A DNA stretch of 64,000 nucleotides from Phlegmacium glaucopus. Lineage: Eukaryota > Basidiomycota > Agaricomycetes > Agaricales > Cortinariaceae. This document shows positions 9,317 through 21,000 of the stretch, piece after piece; the stretch's first letter is position 1; each line of letters opens with the position of its first letter. The stretch lies in NCBI GenBank assembly GCA_015039465.1, contig MU130364.1, positions 8,526 through 72,525 on the forward strand, written 5' to 3'. Both the position numbers and the translations under genes were made by a program. Under the pieces are notes generated by a model. The model had not been told where the DNA came from. It ran no database searches and was given only the letters and a program-made list of their open reading frames with translations.

Positions 9317-11624
9317 CTAGCAACGAGGACCACATATTTCTTTGTAAGCTAATCTCCTCACTCCTACAATCAGGGGTATCGATACTCACTCGATGCGTCG
9401 TTTTTTCTCCTAATAGTTTGGGGAACGCGTCTCGTATCAAGCACCCTATTTGATTGTTTGGATCTTTCCGGGTATGGAACGCACTCTGTGCGTTTTAACC
9501 CAACCAGCTCGTTTAGCTATTTCCCCCTGTATCACATAACCATCAATGATTAGAAGTATACATACCTACAATTCTAATCACTACATGTCAACTATAGTAC
9601 TGTGAGTCGCAACGCAAAGATGTGTTGTATCGATAAGCCCATCATTCAAAAAATACACATGTACGCGGACTCTAATATTATTAAATATTAATATTGAGAG
9701 TCCGATTGAAAGCCGAGAGCCTCCGGGCGCAACCCACGAACAGTAGCCTGTTATCTCCGCTTCAATGTCCCTCCCTCTAGCAAAACTTCAAATTCTGACT
9801 CCGACTAAGTGTGTATTTTTAGCTATCATGATCGACTGGTATGAAATACTGTAAATTAACAATGTAAGGATCAATCCAGTCCGATGCTTGACAGTTTCGT
9901 GTGTGGGCAACCTGTAGGTGTGCCATATTCCTGGACAATCATAAACTAACTTGGTATGAGTGAGGCAGGGAATTACTAAGGGCGTATTTGGCCAACTTCT
10001 ATTGTCCATTCACCCAATTGAGGGACACAGGAAAATTATCGTGATATTGCGTAACGGCGCCTGAGGGTTAGCACACAGATATTATATGTTGCTGTCAGAG
10101 GGCATGTTTTTAAGTTATGGATATTCAGACCTAGGGCTGTGTCGTCGTCGTCATTGGCGTTGTCTGAAAGGCTGCCTGTCGGAGAAGCCTCACTGAGCGG
10201 TCACACAACTTGATAGGACCACGTTGTATTGTCGAGAACGAGACAGATACGGGTACGAGCGTAACGGTAAGAATGGAGAAGTAAGAAAATGAGAATCTCC
10301 CTATATACTGTCCGATCGCGTGACGTGAATAAAAGATAAGATAAGAACCCTCGACGGCATGTAAGACTGGCGGCCAGGCTTACATCGTCCATCCGATAAA
10401 GTGCTTCGATGAATTTCTCGGGCTCAAGTTACTTCCACATTAGATGCTCGATGATATGCAAAGTTATGCCTTCCAGTGAAGTTAAATGACTTTCTAGGAT
10501 GTATCATTAGCATCAATTATAAACTTGAGCAACAGATAGGCGAACGCTGACTAGGAACGGGAGAAAAATGGAATATGGAAGGCGTTCTTTGTTCGAAGAA
10601 TGACAACCACAGCAAGAGTAAAAGTTTCGCATCGTCCGAGGTCATGAAACACTCCACACCTAAGTCTGTTGATGACCTGTATAGGGGTAGGTCACGCTCG
10701 ATATCAATTCTTATCAGTTCTGAATATCGCGAGGTTCCGAAGTACAGGACGGAATATGGGTTAAAGGAAGACATTGAAATGAGAAGATTTAGCCCTTGAT
10801 AACAGGTTCGCTTTCGAACAATCCAATAATCTGTAGAAGTTAATTTAAATTAACGAAAGATACTTAAACGCAAAAGCTCGCTTACGCTTACGAAAGGCCG
10901 AATACAGCCAATCTATCTTTTGGTTGTGGAACACAACATAGGGGTGTCGAATTTAAGGCAAGAAAGGAGATAGTAGGAAAGTATTTCACTGAAGTCCGAA
11001 GGACTGAGGACACTGAGAGTCGACTTTGAAAGGGGAAGGTTCTTCCAGTAGCGCGGAATGAGGGAGAAACCCCCGTGTCGTTCTGAATTGAGAAGTTCGT
11101 GACATAGAGCTAAGACTAGAGGGTCTAGCACTTGAGTACATAGAAAGAGTCAGGAGTCGGCTGAGTGTTGCTAGTCATATTCGCGTGCTCACCTTTTGTG
11201 ATAAGGGAAATACAGACGATACTAGTAGTGCCACGACCATGCGGATAACCACATAGTCTTCGAGTCTTCGTCGTCGTCGCCGTCGCCAATCGTTTTCATT
11301 CTCGAGTTGAGGCGACAGTAGAATCATCACCAATTAAACGTCGAAACCGCCTCCTGCGATGTGCCCTATGCATGATGACAGAAAACTCCGCATTCTCCTT
11401 CTTCATCTCCTCTCCTCGGCAGGCTCAGCTTCCTCTCTTTACCCCACCACCCACCGTGCGAGTACCCACACACCTCTATCTAAATGTATTCCAATCTACA
11501 GCGGCAGAAGCAGAAGCAGGGTGAACAGCCGCTGCACCCGTATTCATGGCCTCGGATTCAACATATAACTAGTCAAAGTCCGTTGTTTACGTTGCTGCCG
11601 TGCTGGGTAATCCTGAATTACGAG
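9317..11624. other. Long stretch without a recognised gene
   Basis: 9317-about 9560 is probably the DIRS 3' tail. At 9664-9703 there is an imperfect AT-rich palindrome whose arms are GGACTCTaATATTA and TAATATTgAGAGTCC. 10560-10800 (plus) and 10913-11150 (minus, including a stretch starting MTSNTQPTPDSFYVLK) have some coding character but no recognisable domain and no consistent splice structure. 11360-11480 is CT-rich. Confidence 0.3.
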
Positions 11625-12196
11625 TTAAGAGGAACTGGAGCCGGAAGCGGAGGGTGGTTGTGGTAGGGCTGGGGACGATGACGTGGCGGATGGTTGTAGC
11701 TGGTGAAAGGGATGGATTTGGTCATGATAATCAGCCGTGGATAGTACTTCCGTTATTGATACCTTCCGCTTTGAAATGGCGGTGAGCGTTGAAGAGGAGA
11801 CAGATAAGTGTGACTCATTGATGAATCGACTCGATCCCCACAAAACGATGTATGCTACTCACCTTTTTGCTGATGGATGTCAGATTCTGGATTCTGGATT
11901 CTGGATCTTGGGAAGAATCTTGCAAATTGCAATAAGGAAAATGAGTTAGCATCAACAGATGAAAAAGGAATATGCAAAGAAAGGCTCAAAACGAAAAAAG
12001 GAACTCACCCTCGATCGCCGCAATCGATAGAGTTATATTGCTAAATCAAGATGTAGTGAGTGTGCTGATAATGATAGAACAAACGACAAATGCAAAAAGA
12101 AAAGGTTATAAACCCAGAGGAATCAAGTAGGGTAAATGGATGAAAAAAGACCAACCTTGGCTCGTCCGAATCTCCCCCGTACCCAAAACAATTCAT
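11625..12196 (-). CDS. Small four-exon gene, 90-residue protein of unknown function
   Basis: Joining exons 12156-12196, 12009-12040, 11863-11918 and 11625-11768 gives one continuous frame of 90 residues. Every junction has a GT donor and AG acceptor (donors GTTGGT, GTGAGT, GTGAGT; the last three exons follow TTTAG, GCAAG and CAAAG), and the phases match at all three joins, which is unlikely by chance. The protein starts MNCFGYGGDSDEPS, has a middle part SSQDPESRIQNLTSISKKRK, and ends in a Ser/Pro-rich tail. There is no signal peptide, membrane segment or known domain that I can see. The Cys near the N-terminus could be lipidated; that is speculation. Confidence 0.6.
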
Positions 12197-12786
12197 CGCG
12201 AAATACAGCATAGAACAACTTAGAGAAGGACTGTTTATCTCGATGGCCAACTCATGGAAGACTCATTCTTCATTTGCACGTCAGGACGGTAATGACTTGG
12301 ATGCCGTGCCTCTAGTAACGAAGGTGCACGATTCCTAGGAGCTGCAAAAGGAGCAGCATATGAAGTTCCACTGTCAACTCGCGCATATTATGGCTAACCA
12401 ACATACTTTCTGGACTTTTAACGGCCGAGGATAAGGATCCCTTGCTTACCTTGTGATCTTCACAACTGGACTTTGAGATCATACTGATTCATACAGGTGA
12501 GATGAGGGCCTTGGGGAGGTAGAAGATCCGCTGCCCTGAGCAGTGATGTCCAGACTCGTCTATATTGGTCTATTTAGTAACAGTCTCCATCATTTTAGGT
12601 GGACACTGCGATCATAGTAACACTCACAAAAATAGATATGACTCAAACTTCAAATTCAAGGGTGGAACCTGCATTAGGTCCATAGCGCAGCGACCTATTT
12701 TCAACTCAGAACTGCTGCCAATGTACTGCACAGTTGAGTCAATATTGCGGTGCTGCAATCCTAATGTTTATGACCCGAATATCCAC

Positions 12787-13416
12787 TAGGGCTGCCAACC
12801 GTCCCGTCCACGGGGACGGCCGTCTAAAATCAACCCAGTGACGGGTGACGGTCCGTGTACAGACGGCCATCTTTTTTGAAATCCAAAGGTCGGTCGGGTC
12901 GGGTACGGTATAAAGACGGCCGTGACGGCCGTACACGGTAAAACAAGGAGAAAATTCATTTTACTTGAAATATTCGCACAGTTAAAAATGTCTACAAAGC
13001 TACAGAATATGTAATCTGGAATAAAAATTCTATGAAACCCACAATTAAGCTGGTTGATGACCAAATTGTTGGGACTGAAGCCAAATATTTAATTTAATTT
13101 ATATTTAATTTGTTTTTTAGCACTAATAATTGGTGTAAATAGGTCGGAGAATAGCTCCCCTGACTTCCCAGATTTATTTGAGAGGGAAATATTAACACGA
13201 TTTTTGAATAAATTGACTTTTTTTGCATTTCTCGTTCAGTATACACCCACTACCCGTGTACGGCCGTCCACGGCCGTCTTGAGACGGGTAAAGACGGTTC
13301 ACGGACCGTTGAAACACGGCCATGAATATTCAAGTTTTGAATCTCGTCGGGTCGGCATCCGTCACCGTGAGACGGTACCCGTGAACCGTCCAGGACGGGG
13401 CCGGTTGGCAGCCCTA
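12787..13416. mobile_element. hAT-type MITE, 630 bp, TSD ATATCCAC
   Basis: The ends are inverted repeats starting TAGGGCTGCCAACCG, 15 bp perfect. An 8-bp direct repeat ATATCCAC flanks it exactly (12779-12786 and 13417-13424), the length made by hAT transposases. Both subterminal regions hold many ACGGCCGT palindromes, probably transposase-binding sites. There is no coding capacity; the middle is AT-rich. Confidence 0.92.
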
Positions 13417-13508
13417 ATATCCACGCCGCTGCAATGCTGTCATTTCTCAAATGACTCGGACGTGGAGTGATCGGTCGGTACCACATTCCACTCTGGACAG
13501 AGGAGTGG

Positions 13509-13515
13509 TATATAA
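13509..13515 (+). promoter_or_regulatory. TATA box of the small gene at 13620
   Basis: TATATAA lies about 105 bp before the preferred ATG at 13620, in an otherwise mixed-sequence region just beyond the MITE. Confidence 0.45.
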
Positions 13516-13619
13516 GACCTGCACTTGTTTTCTTGTAAGTCTCATCGTTACCAAACACCAGAGTCGGTCTATTTCAGATCATCTTTCATCCTCCCAAATA
13601 AATGTTCTTATCGGCCACC

Positions 13620-13946
13620 ATGTCATCAACCACTTCACTGATTTCCTCTCAATCAAAACAACGACAATCACCTCAGAAAGATTGGACATCGGCTTTCGCC
13701 ACACTGTCCTCACTATACGGTTTCGATGGAAAGGCACCTTCTACCTCTTCCACCCCTCAGAAACCCTCAAAACTGAGGAACAATTTGTCATATGTGCCTC
13801 CACGGTCCAAGAATTGCGATGCTCCAACAGACTCTCTACCAGTGCAAAAAACACGATCACTGGAGGGTTATGAACTCGCCTTTGGGCAGCTTGCTTCATT
13901 GTATGGTTTCGGTGGACCCACAATTTCGCAGCCCAAAAAACACTAG
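13620..13946 (+). CDS. Small protein with two SLYGF repeats, unknown function
   Basis: 108 codons from the ATG at 13620, which has the strong context GCCACCATG; an in-frame ATG at 13602 is the alternative. The protein is single-exon, basic and Ser-rich, and contains an internal duplication: DWTSAFATLSSLYGFDG near the N-terminus and YELAFGQLASLYGFGG at the C-terminus. Short proteins with repeats of this kind occur in basidiomycete genomes, but I know no assigned role. No signal peptide or membrane segment. A TATA box sits ~105 bp upstream, and the hAT MITE ends ~200 bp upstream, so its promoter is close to the insertion. Confidence 0.6.
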   Translation: MSSTTSLISSQSKQRQSPQKDWTSAFATLSSLYGFDGKAPSTSSTPQKPSKLRNNLSYVPPRSKNCDAPTDSLPVQKTRSLEGYELAFGQLASLYGFGGPTISQPKKH

Positions 13947-14129
13947 TTCTTGGTCAATATCTAAGGTATTTATATTTAAAAAACAATCATGGAATTTGCT
14001 TTTATTTTTAATGCATGATTTCTTCATTATTAGAATCCTTAACGTTTATCTTTGCGAGTCACTAGCATGTGACCGAGTAATATTTGTTGTAATAATTTCA
14101 AGCGAAATTCTTGTGTGACATTTGGATGT

Positions 14130-14246
14130 AAATTTGAGTTGCTTAGTGTTTTGGGTGAAAGTACTTGGTACTTCCCGACCCAAGAAGCAGCCAACTCAAG
14201 GTTTCTGTAGGTGCGAGACACGCTGCGTGGGGCGGGTGGGAAACTC
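14130..14246. repeat. Left part of a dispersed repeat (copy 1), split by the 3-kb element
   Basis: The text around TTGGGTGAAAG, ACTTCCCGACCCAAGAAGCAG and GGCGGGTGGGAAACTC resembles 59755-59860. The matching right part continues at 17250-17470 after the inserted element. Nature unknown; probably an old transposable element. Confidence 0.6.
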
Positions 14247-14684
14247 TAGGGATGCCGAAGTTCAGTTCTGAACCAGTCCAGAGAACCAGAACCAGCTGAA
14301 CCGAACCGCGGTTCTGGTTCGGTTCTGGTTCTGGTTCACCCCCAGCCATCTGGTTCTGGTTCTGGTTCTGGATTGGCCAGAAATCTGAGAACCAGTTCTG
14401 AACCAGTTCGAACCAGTTCTGAACCAGTTCGAACCAGTTCTGAACCACTTTATCCCAAGGCAAATATTTAAGTAAGATATCTACTTATTTGCATGTTAAA
14501 TGACACATTGTACCTGTATCTATAATGAAAATATTTATCCAAGTCACCAACACTATATATTTCCAATCAGAAGTACATCATTCTTTGGTCTGGCATAGTA
14601 CATAATCAATAACATGTCTCATTTACTTTATAACTTCAGGTTTACCGTGTTATTAATATACTCATATTGCAAGAATCCAATTTA

Positions 14685-14830
14685 TAGTTGTCACCTAGCA
14701 GAGGATCCAAAGAGGAAAGGATAAGGATTCCTGCTAAAGTGAGGGGGGATTTAAGTACTAATATAGAGATAATGGAGTTATGGAAAATAAATAATCAAAT
14801 AGTGTCATGTGAAAATAATAAAATGATAAG
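14685..14830 (-). repeat. Old LTR fragment inside the 3-kb element
   Basis: CCTAGCAGAGGATCCAAAG, then GAGGAAAGGAT and TTTAAGTACTAATAT, match the reverse complement of the solo LTR at 56623-57034 (GATCCAAAGAGGAAAGGATG and ATTTAAGTACTAATATGG) over about 130 bases with many differences. Confidence 0.65.
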
Positions 14831-15399
14831 TGGTACAATACCAGAATAAATGAAAAATGAATTTATCTAGAATAAGAGGTAACCAAATTAGACCTTTTAT
14901 AAAAAATAATTTAGAGTTTGGGCTGAACTGGTCATGTTCAGGTACTCAGGTGAAAGTTGGGGCCAAATGAAATGAAGAGTAGAAATGAGAGGGGAACTAA
15001 GTTTGTTGGTGAAGTGGAATTTACAGTTTTGGAATTAGGTTTGGGTTTGGGTGTGAAGCTCATTGGGTCTGGGTGTTCATGTGAAAGACTGAAAGTCAGG
15101 AGTTGGACTGATTGGATGGAAAACTGAGTGTTCCCTAACAATAGTATTTTTTCTTTTCATGTTTGCTATTAGTGGTGGTGGGCAATGTCTATTACAGATT
15201 TGGCAGCGTTATGTCACGTCACATTGCCAAATGCGTGACAAAGTGTGAAACACTTGAAACATAGCTTGCTCACTGAGTTCTGCATCATCCTGGATGATTT
15301 TTTTGTATGATAAATGTATTATAGCATCATAGGGAAATATAGTGAATGAATTTTGATCATAAAAGTGGTAATTATGTGGTTTTTTGAGGTGGCTGTGCT

Positions 15400-16590
15400 T
15401 TCTTTATCTGATGGACTGAAACTTCCAGGTAATATAACACTTCAATTATTCATTTCTGCAACATATTTTGGTGATGCAAAACTCTATACTATGTATTTTA
15501 AATATTTCTCAGCAGTTATTTTATTTTATTGCACACTCAGGACCTTACAAATGAGCAATTTCTACCCAGATACCTGCCAAAATGCCATTTTTGCAACTTC
15601 CAGCCAATGGAACACTTCAGACACTGGTTTATGTAACTTGTCTTGGTGATGTGAAATGTTCTAATATGTATTTCAAATATTTATCAGCAATTATATTATT
15701 TTATTTCACACCCAGACCTTATAAATGATCAGTTTCCACCCAAATTCCTGCTAAAATGCAGCGTTGGCAACTTCTAGCCTATAGAAAACATCTAAAACTG
15801 GTTTCCGTAGCTCATATTACTGACACAAAATAGTATAATGTGCATTATTAACATCCCTCAGGAGTTAGAATTTTTTATTTCACACTCAAGCCCTTAAAAA
15901 TAAGTGAACTACTGCCAATTCCAATCCAAATTAGAAACTTCCAGCCTATAAAACTGCTCATAAACTGGTCTTTGTAGCTCTTCCTGTGACCAAACATTAT
16001 CTATCGTGTGTCAAAAATATTCCTCAAGAATTTTATTACTTTATTTCACACTTATAATCCTACAATTAAGCAAATCCCACCCAGATCCCTGCTAAATTGC
16101 AATTTTTGAGACATCCAGCCTATAAAACTCTTCAGAAACTGGGTTCTGCAACATATCATAGTGACAAAAAATGCTCTACCATATATTCTCAGCATTTCTC
16201 AGGAGTTATATTTTTTAATTCTGCTCCCAACCCCCCACAACTGAGTGATCTCCAGCCAATTTCAGCCAATGTGTGATGTTTGAGACTTCCAACCTATAGA
16301 ACTCTTCATAAACTGGTTACTGTAACTAATATTGGTGATAAGAAATGCTCTACAATGTATCCTAAACATTTCTCAGGAGTTTAATCTTCTGATTTTACAT
16401 GTTGAGCTTGATAAAATAAGTGATATCAGCCAATGTCAGCCAAAATGATAGCTGAAGCTTCTAAGGAATAGAACTCTTCAACAACTCATTTATGAGACTT
16501 GTTTTTGTGAGAGAATATGCTATATTTTTGACTCTAAACATTTCTCAGGGATTAGAATTTTTAATTTCATGCTCCAAGTATGAGATATTG
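15400..16590. repeat. Satellite-like array, ~174-bp unit, seven diverged copies
   Basis: An anchor motif like TTTCTCAGGAGTTA recurs at about 15510, 15685, 15859, 16025, 16200, 16374 and 16546, giving spacings of 175, 174, 166, 175, 174 and 172 bp. Each unit also repeats a segment like CCAGCCTATAGAACTCTTCA and TTTATTTCACACTC. Copies differ by perhaps 20-35 per cent by eye. Confidence 0.85.
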
Positions 16591-16756
16591 GGTGGTAAGA
16601 GCCCATATCTCATACTTGGAGCATGAAATTAAAAATTCTAATCCCTGAGAAATGTTCAGAGTCAAGAATATAGCATATTCTCTCACCAAAACAAATCTCA
16701 TAAATGAGTTGTTGAAGAGTTCTATTCCTTAGAAGCTTCTGCCATCAATTTGGCTG
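16436..16756. repeat. Long inverted repeat with ~150-bp arms
   Basis: Left arm 16436-16588 and right arm 16605-16756 are near-perfect reverse complements, separated by a 16-base loop. The left arm is the last unit of the satellite array, so the right arm is an inverted copy of it. Transcribed, it would fold into a long hairpin. Confidence 0.92.
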
Positions 16757-17249
16757 GGGAAACATGCATCCAGGAACAACCACACACATTCATAAAATTT
16801 TATCTATTGTATCTGATTCACATCCTATTTATATGGATATACATCACTCAAACTCCCCTCTGGAAGTGTTGTACAGAGGAGGAGCTCAGTGTCTCACTTT
16901 CTGCATTGTGACATACATGTGACACGTGACAAGCCAGATGTCACAGGTGACAGGCATTGCCCACCACCACTATTAGTGATGTCATGGTTATAACACCAAT
17001 ACTACAGACTTCTGGCCTCAACTTTTAAGATATATTTATAAATAAGGTGTAATTTTAGAAAATAAAACTTAAAATGAAAAGTTCTTGTCTAATTGGTGAT
17101 ATCCTAACAAAAGTCTATTTTTAACTGGTTCTTATGGTTTGAACTGGTTCTGGTTCTGGTTCTAGTTTTCCTAAGTGGTTCTGGTTCTGGTTCTGAGAAA
17201 ATGGGTCCCGAACCGAACCGAACTGAACTTCGGCATCCCTAGGAAACTC

Positions 17250-18097
17250 GCAAATATCCTTTTCCTTTGAGCTGATTGTTTCTTGAATCAGATGCTTAAT
17301 TTGCGAAAGAGGGAGTGGAGGGTGGGGCAAAAAGTAAAAATGAAACTCAAGAGCGAGTGAGGAATTGTCAAGAGTGAGAGTTAGCGACAGAAGAAGCCTC
17401 AGTTACTCATGTCACATTGATCGTTTGCTCAAAGACGGTATTCTAATCTACGATCATTCTTCACTATGATAGAGAATGTTAACTTTTGCCCTGACAATAT
17501 TATGTAAATGACTTCGATAAAATTCTTATGATATTGTGTTTTATTTTTTAAAGTTATATGCGTACTATTCCATTACTATACTTATCTAGTGATTTGATCT
17601 CTTATGTGTCTCTTATAATTAGGCATGGTGGTTCTGGAGGACATCGGATAATTCTCCAAGAGGCTAGCCAACATCCGCAAGGTTATCGCTCCCAGTAGTA
17701 GTGGAACCCAGACTTGTTAATTGATGATAGATTTGTTCAGTATATGCGGAAGTTCAGTACTGTTTAACAATATGGCAAGGATAATGATGATGATATCATA
17801 CCGCAGCACGCTTCAAGTTAGTAGGCATGTATAGCGACTTCAAGCTCGAAACTCGCTACGACTGGCCATACTTTTAAAGAGTGGAGACCAACGAATTCAC
17901 AATTCCACATCGATATGACCAGCCGTTTGCATGGACACCGCTCGATGTGGTGGGGTAGTGGTACGGGTTTCTTTTTTGTATGTTTGCATAACAGGTTTGA
18001 CAGAAACGCTCTCAGCCTAGCTTTAATGCTGAGCAGTAGGTATGACGATCCCTATGTTTATCCATATGTTCCAGTTCTAAGTCTGATCGCCATTTGT
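17250..18097. other. Dispersed-repeat right part and empty stretch
   Basis: 17250-17470 continues the dispersed repeat interrupted by the 3-kb element (compare 59860-60000 and 61000-61060). From 17480 to 18097 I see no gene; this is the 3' side of the ABC transporter gene. Confidence 0.45.
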
Positions 18098-21000
18098 CTA
18101 TATTATATCTTTCTCCGAAATATTACTCTTCTCGCAGAGGGCACGGAAGAGGCCATCATCTTTTTTATAAAGGTTTAAGGGCGTGTCGAACTCCTGAAAG
18201 CAACCCACCATTCAACGTTATGACCACCAAGTCATTTATAAAGCGAACTGACCACAATTTGGCCACCATCCAACATCAAGATGCGGTCGTACGACAAGAT
18301 GGTCCTCAATCGATCTACAGGCATATACCAATGTATCCTCGTTTGTATGACATAATTTGATAGGATTGACTCACGCGCGATGCAAATCAACGTCTTGCCC
18401 TCGAATTCTGTCTGTATGGTTTGCTGGATCTTGGAATCCGTTTCTAGATCCACAGATGCTCTACGTGAACGGTAAATTTTACAAATAGCTTTGAATTCCA
18501 TTGATCAAACAGACTTACGTAGCTTCGTCCAAAATAACAATCCTAGTATCTCTCACAAGGGCGCGGGCAAGGCTGAGAAGCGACTTTTCTCCTACACTCA
18601 AGTTTGATCCACCAGTTTCTAGGACAGTATCAAGGGTGATTCTCCCAGCAGAGGACTCCTCAGAGATGTCTTTGCCAGAATTTCGTGAGGAATGCTCTTT
18701 GACTAAGAAAGAGCGACGAAGTGCATCCCACAAACGAGCGTCGTCGTAGAGTGAAAACGGATCAAGGGTTGCCCTGACGGTCCCTGCCAAATTTGGATGA
18801 TACACCCCCGTTTTAGCAAAATCCAACGAGATAGTAACTCACCACTGAAAATTGTTGGCTAAAAGGACGGGTAAGATGTAAGGGTGGAGATCGGAGAAGA
18901 GATGGTAACTCACATCCTGCGGAATTATAGATATCTTGGTGCGAAGGTCCTTCAAACCAATCTTGGAGATATCGACACTGAACCTGGGCTTGAGGACAAT
19001 TCACAACAGGAAATTCAAACACCTACTCATCAACAGTTATCGACCCTGCATATTCCACTATTCTAAGCAAGGCCAAGGTTATAGAGGACTTCCCGGCTCC
19101 TGTTCTTCCCACTATGCCGATCTTTTCGCCACCACGAATGGCCAATGATATTCCATGAAGTACATTTGGAAGGCCTGGCCGGTATCGCATTGTCACATCC
19201 TTAAATTCAATGGCACCTTTCGCAGGCCAATCGGCGCATGGCTTGTTTTCTTCAATCTCATGCGGCGCCTCTTGCTTCATCAAATCCGTTCGACTGTAAT
19301 GGACAACTATAAAAACATGAGAATATCTTCAACCTTCATGCTCAACTGACGTACCCCTTTCAACGGAATTTAGGTAGCTCTTTTCAGACCAAGGATTATT
19401 TGTTAGTAGTACTCAATTATAAAGGAGGCAATACCTACCTCTACTTCAGTACCATGTCGCGTCACCATCCTACATGCCTGCGTGAGGGATGCTGTCAGGC
19501 ATCAGTTATCTTGGATAGAAATAGAACGTGGAATAACCTACTTGTATAGGCGAGTACAAGACCGACTTGAGCGGCACTACTACCAGAAACCCCGAGAGCA
19601 GCAAATAATGCAACCTAAGGACCATCATAAATAGGACAAACCATTTCCTTGTCAACCTGAGTAACTTACACACAATACTAGGATTGCCCCACAGAAGTCT
19701 AGACGCATTGCTAACCATCTTTTATTAGTAACTGTCAGAATTAAGGCACGATTTTCCAAGTCGATATAATATGCGTTATCTCTGAGAAACCTGGAGATTT
19801 CTCCATATGTCCGTATAGTGGGCAGACCTAACAGCCCATGAGTGAAGTATGCAACGGAGGAGATAAATATAACATACCAGTCAATGATTCAGAGAGATGA
19901 GAATATAATAAAGATCGCAGCATTGAATCTGACGTATTGAATGAGCTCTGCGCAGATCACGACCAACAGTACGACAAACCAAGTCGTATCACTTCTCTGG
20001 CGCTGGCTCGATAGACGGCAAGAAAATAGTGGTATCCACAAAAAGTGACGACTGCCACGATTACTATGTAGAATGAAGAATCGTTGCTTAATATACTAAA
20101 CGAGATTGAAAGATGTATACTTACAAAAGTAATGTTCGATGACAGTGATAATTACCACAGATCCCAAGACGGTAGAAAGCATGAAACCGACTAAATATTC
20201 CCTCAGTAAAACCTGATTACCAGTGAATATGACACATACGCTGCCGCAGAGAAACTAGAGCCAGTTACTTAACATTCATTCTTCGGGGAAAATAGAAGAG
20301 AGGACTTGCCAGGAAGCTGATTATCGATATCTAAATGGATACTTTCACTGAAAACATTTCAGAATGGACATTTCAAAATACTCACTATCTATGTCCTTTC
20401 CAAAAACTCCAATGATACGTCCCACAGGCTATTGATAAAGTTCGAGTCAGCATCGTAGACTGAATTGCGAAGAAGAGACCTCACCGTCGTATCAAAAAAG
20501 GACATTGGCGCATAGAAGATGTGATACACACCAGAATGATGTAGGTTGCGAGAAACAAGATAGGAAAAAGTGTCGGTACAAAAGCCCCTACATATGAAGG
20601 TCAAATCTTAATGGTTAAACGATGGAAACGGCGCATACACTAAAAGGGTGAACATCGATTGCGATATTCCCAGAGAGGCATATAAAGTTTGATAGAATGA
20701 AACGTCACGATGGAATCGACTGTCATTCCATCAGCTTGATATCATTTGGGTGGGTTAATTTGAAAGAGTTCCCACTTTGCGTGCCACCACACTAAAGTGT
20801 ATGAGTTGATGAGGTGGATTCCTTGCATAAAAACAATGGCTATAAATATAAGGGGAATCATGAAATACCCCTTCCCTGCTAAGATATAAGCCTTATAAAC
20901 TGATAAAGGTTAGCTGGACATCAAAAATCAACAGAAACGACGAATTACCCTGGCGCGAGATTGATCCCGTTGTGCGCTGCTCTTTTACCATCAGTTTGCC

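Larger units (their letters stand above)
14247..17241. mobile_element. hAT-type element, 2995 bp, non-coding, TSD GGAAACTC
   Basis: Terminal inverted repeats of 22 bp start TAGGGATGCCGAAGTTCAG and are perfect. GGAAACTC is duplicated at 14239-14246 and 17242-17249. Subterminal regions consist of GGTTCTGGTTCTGG / GAACCAGAACC repeats. No transposase is present; internal ORFs are short. The interior holds a ~174-bp tandem array, a long inverted repeat and an old LTR fragment, listed separately. Confidence 0.92.
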
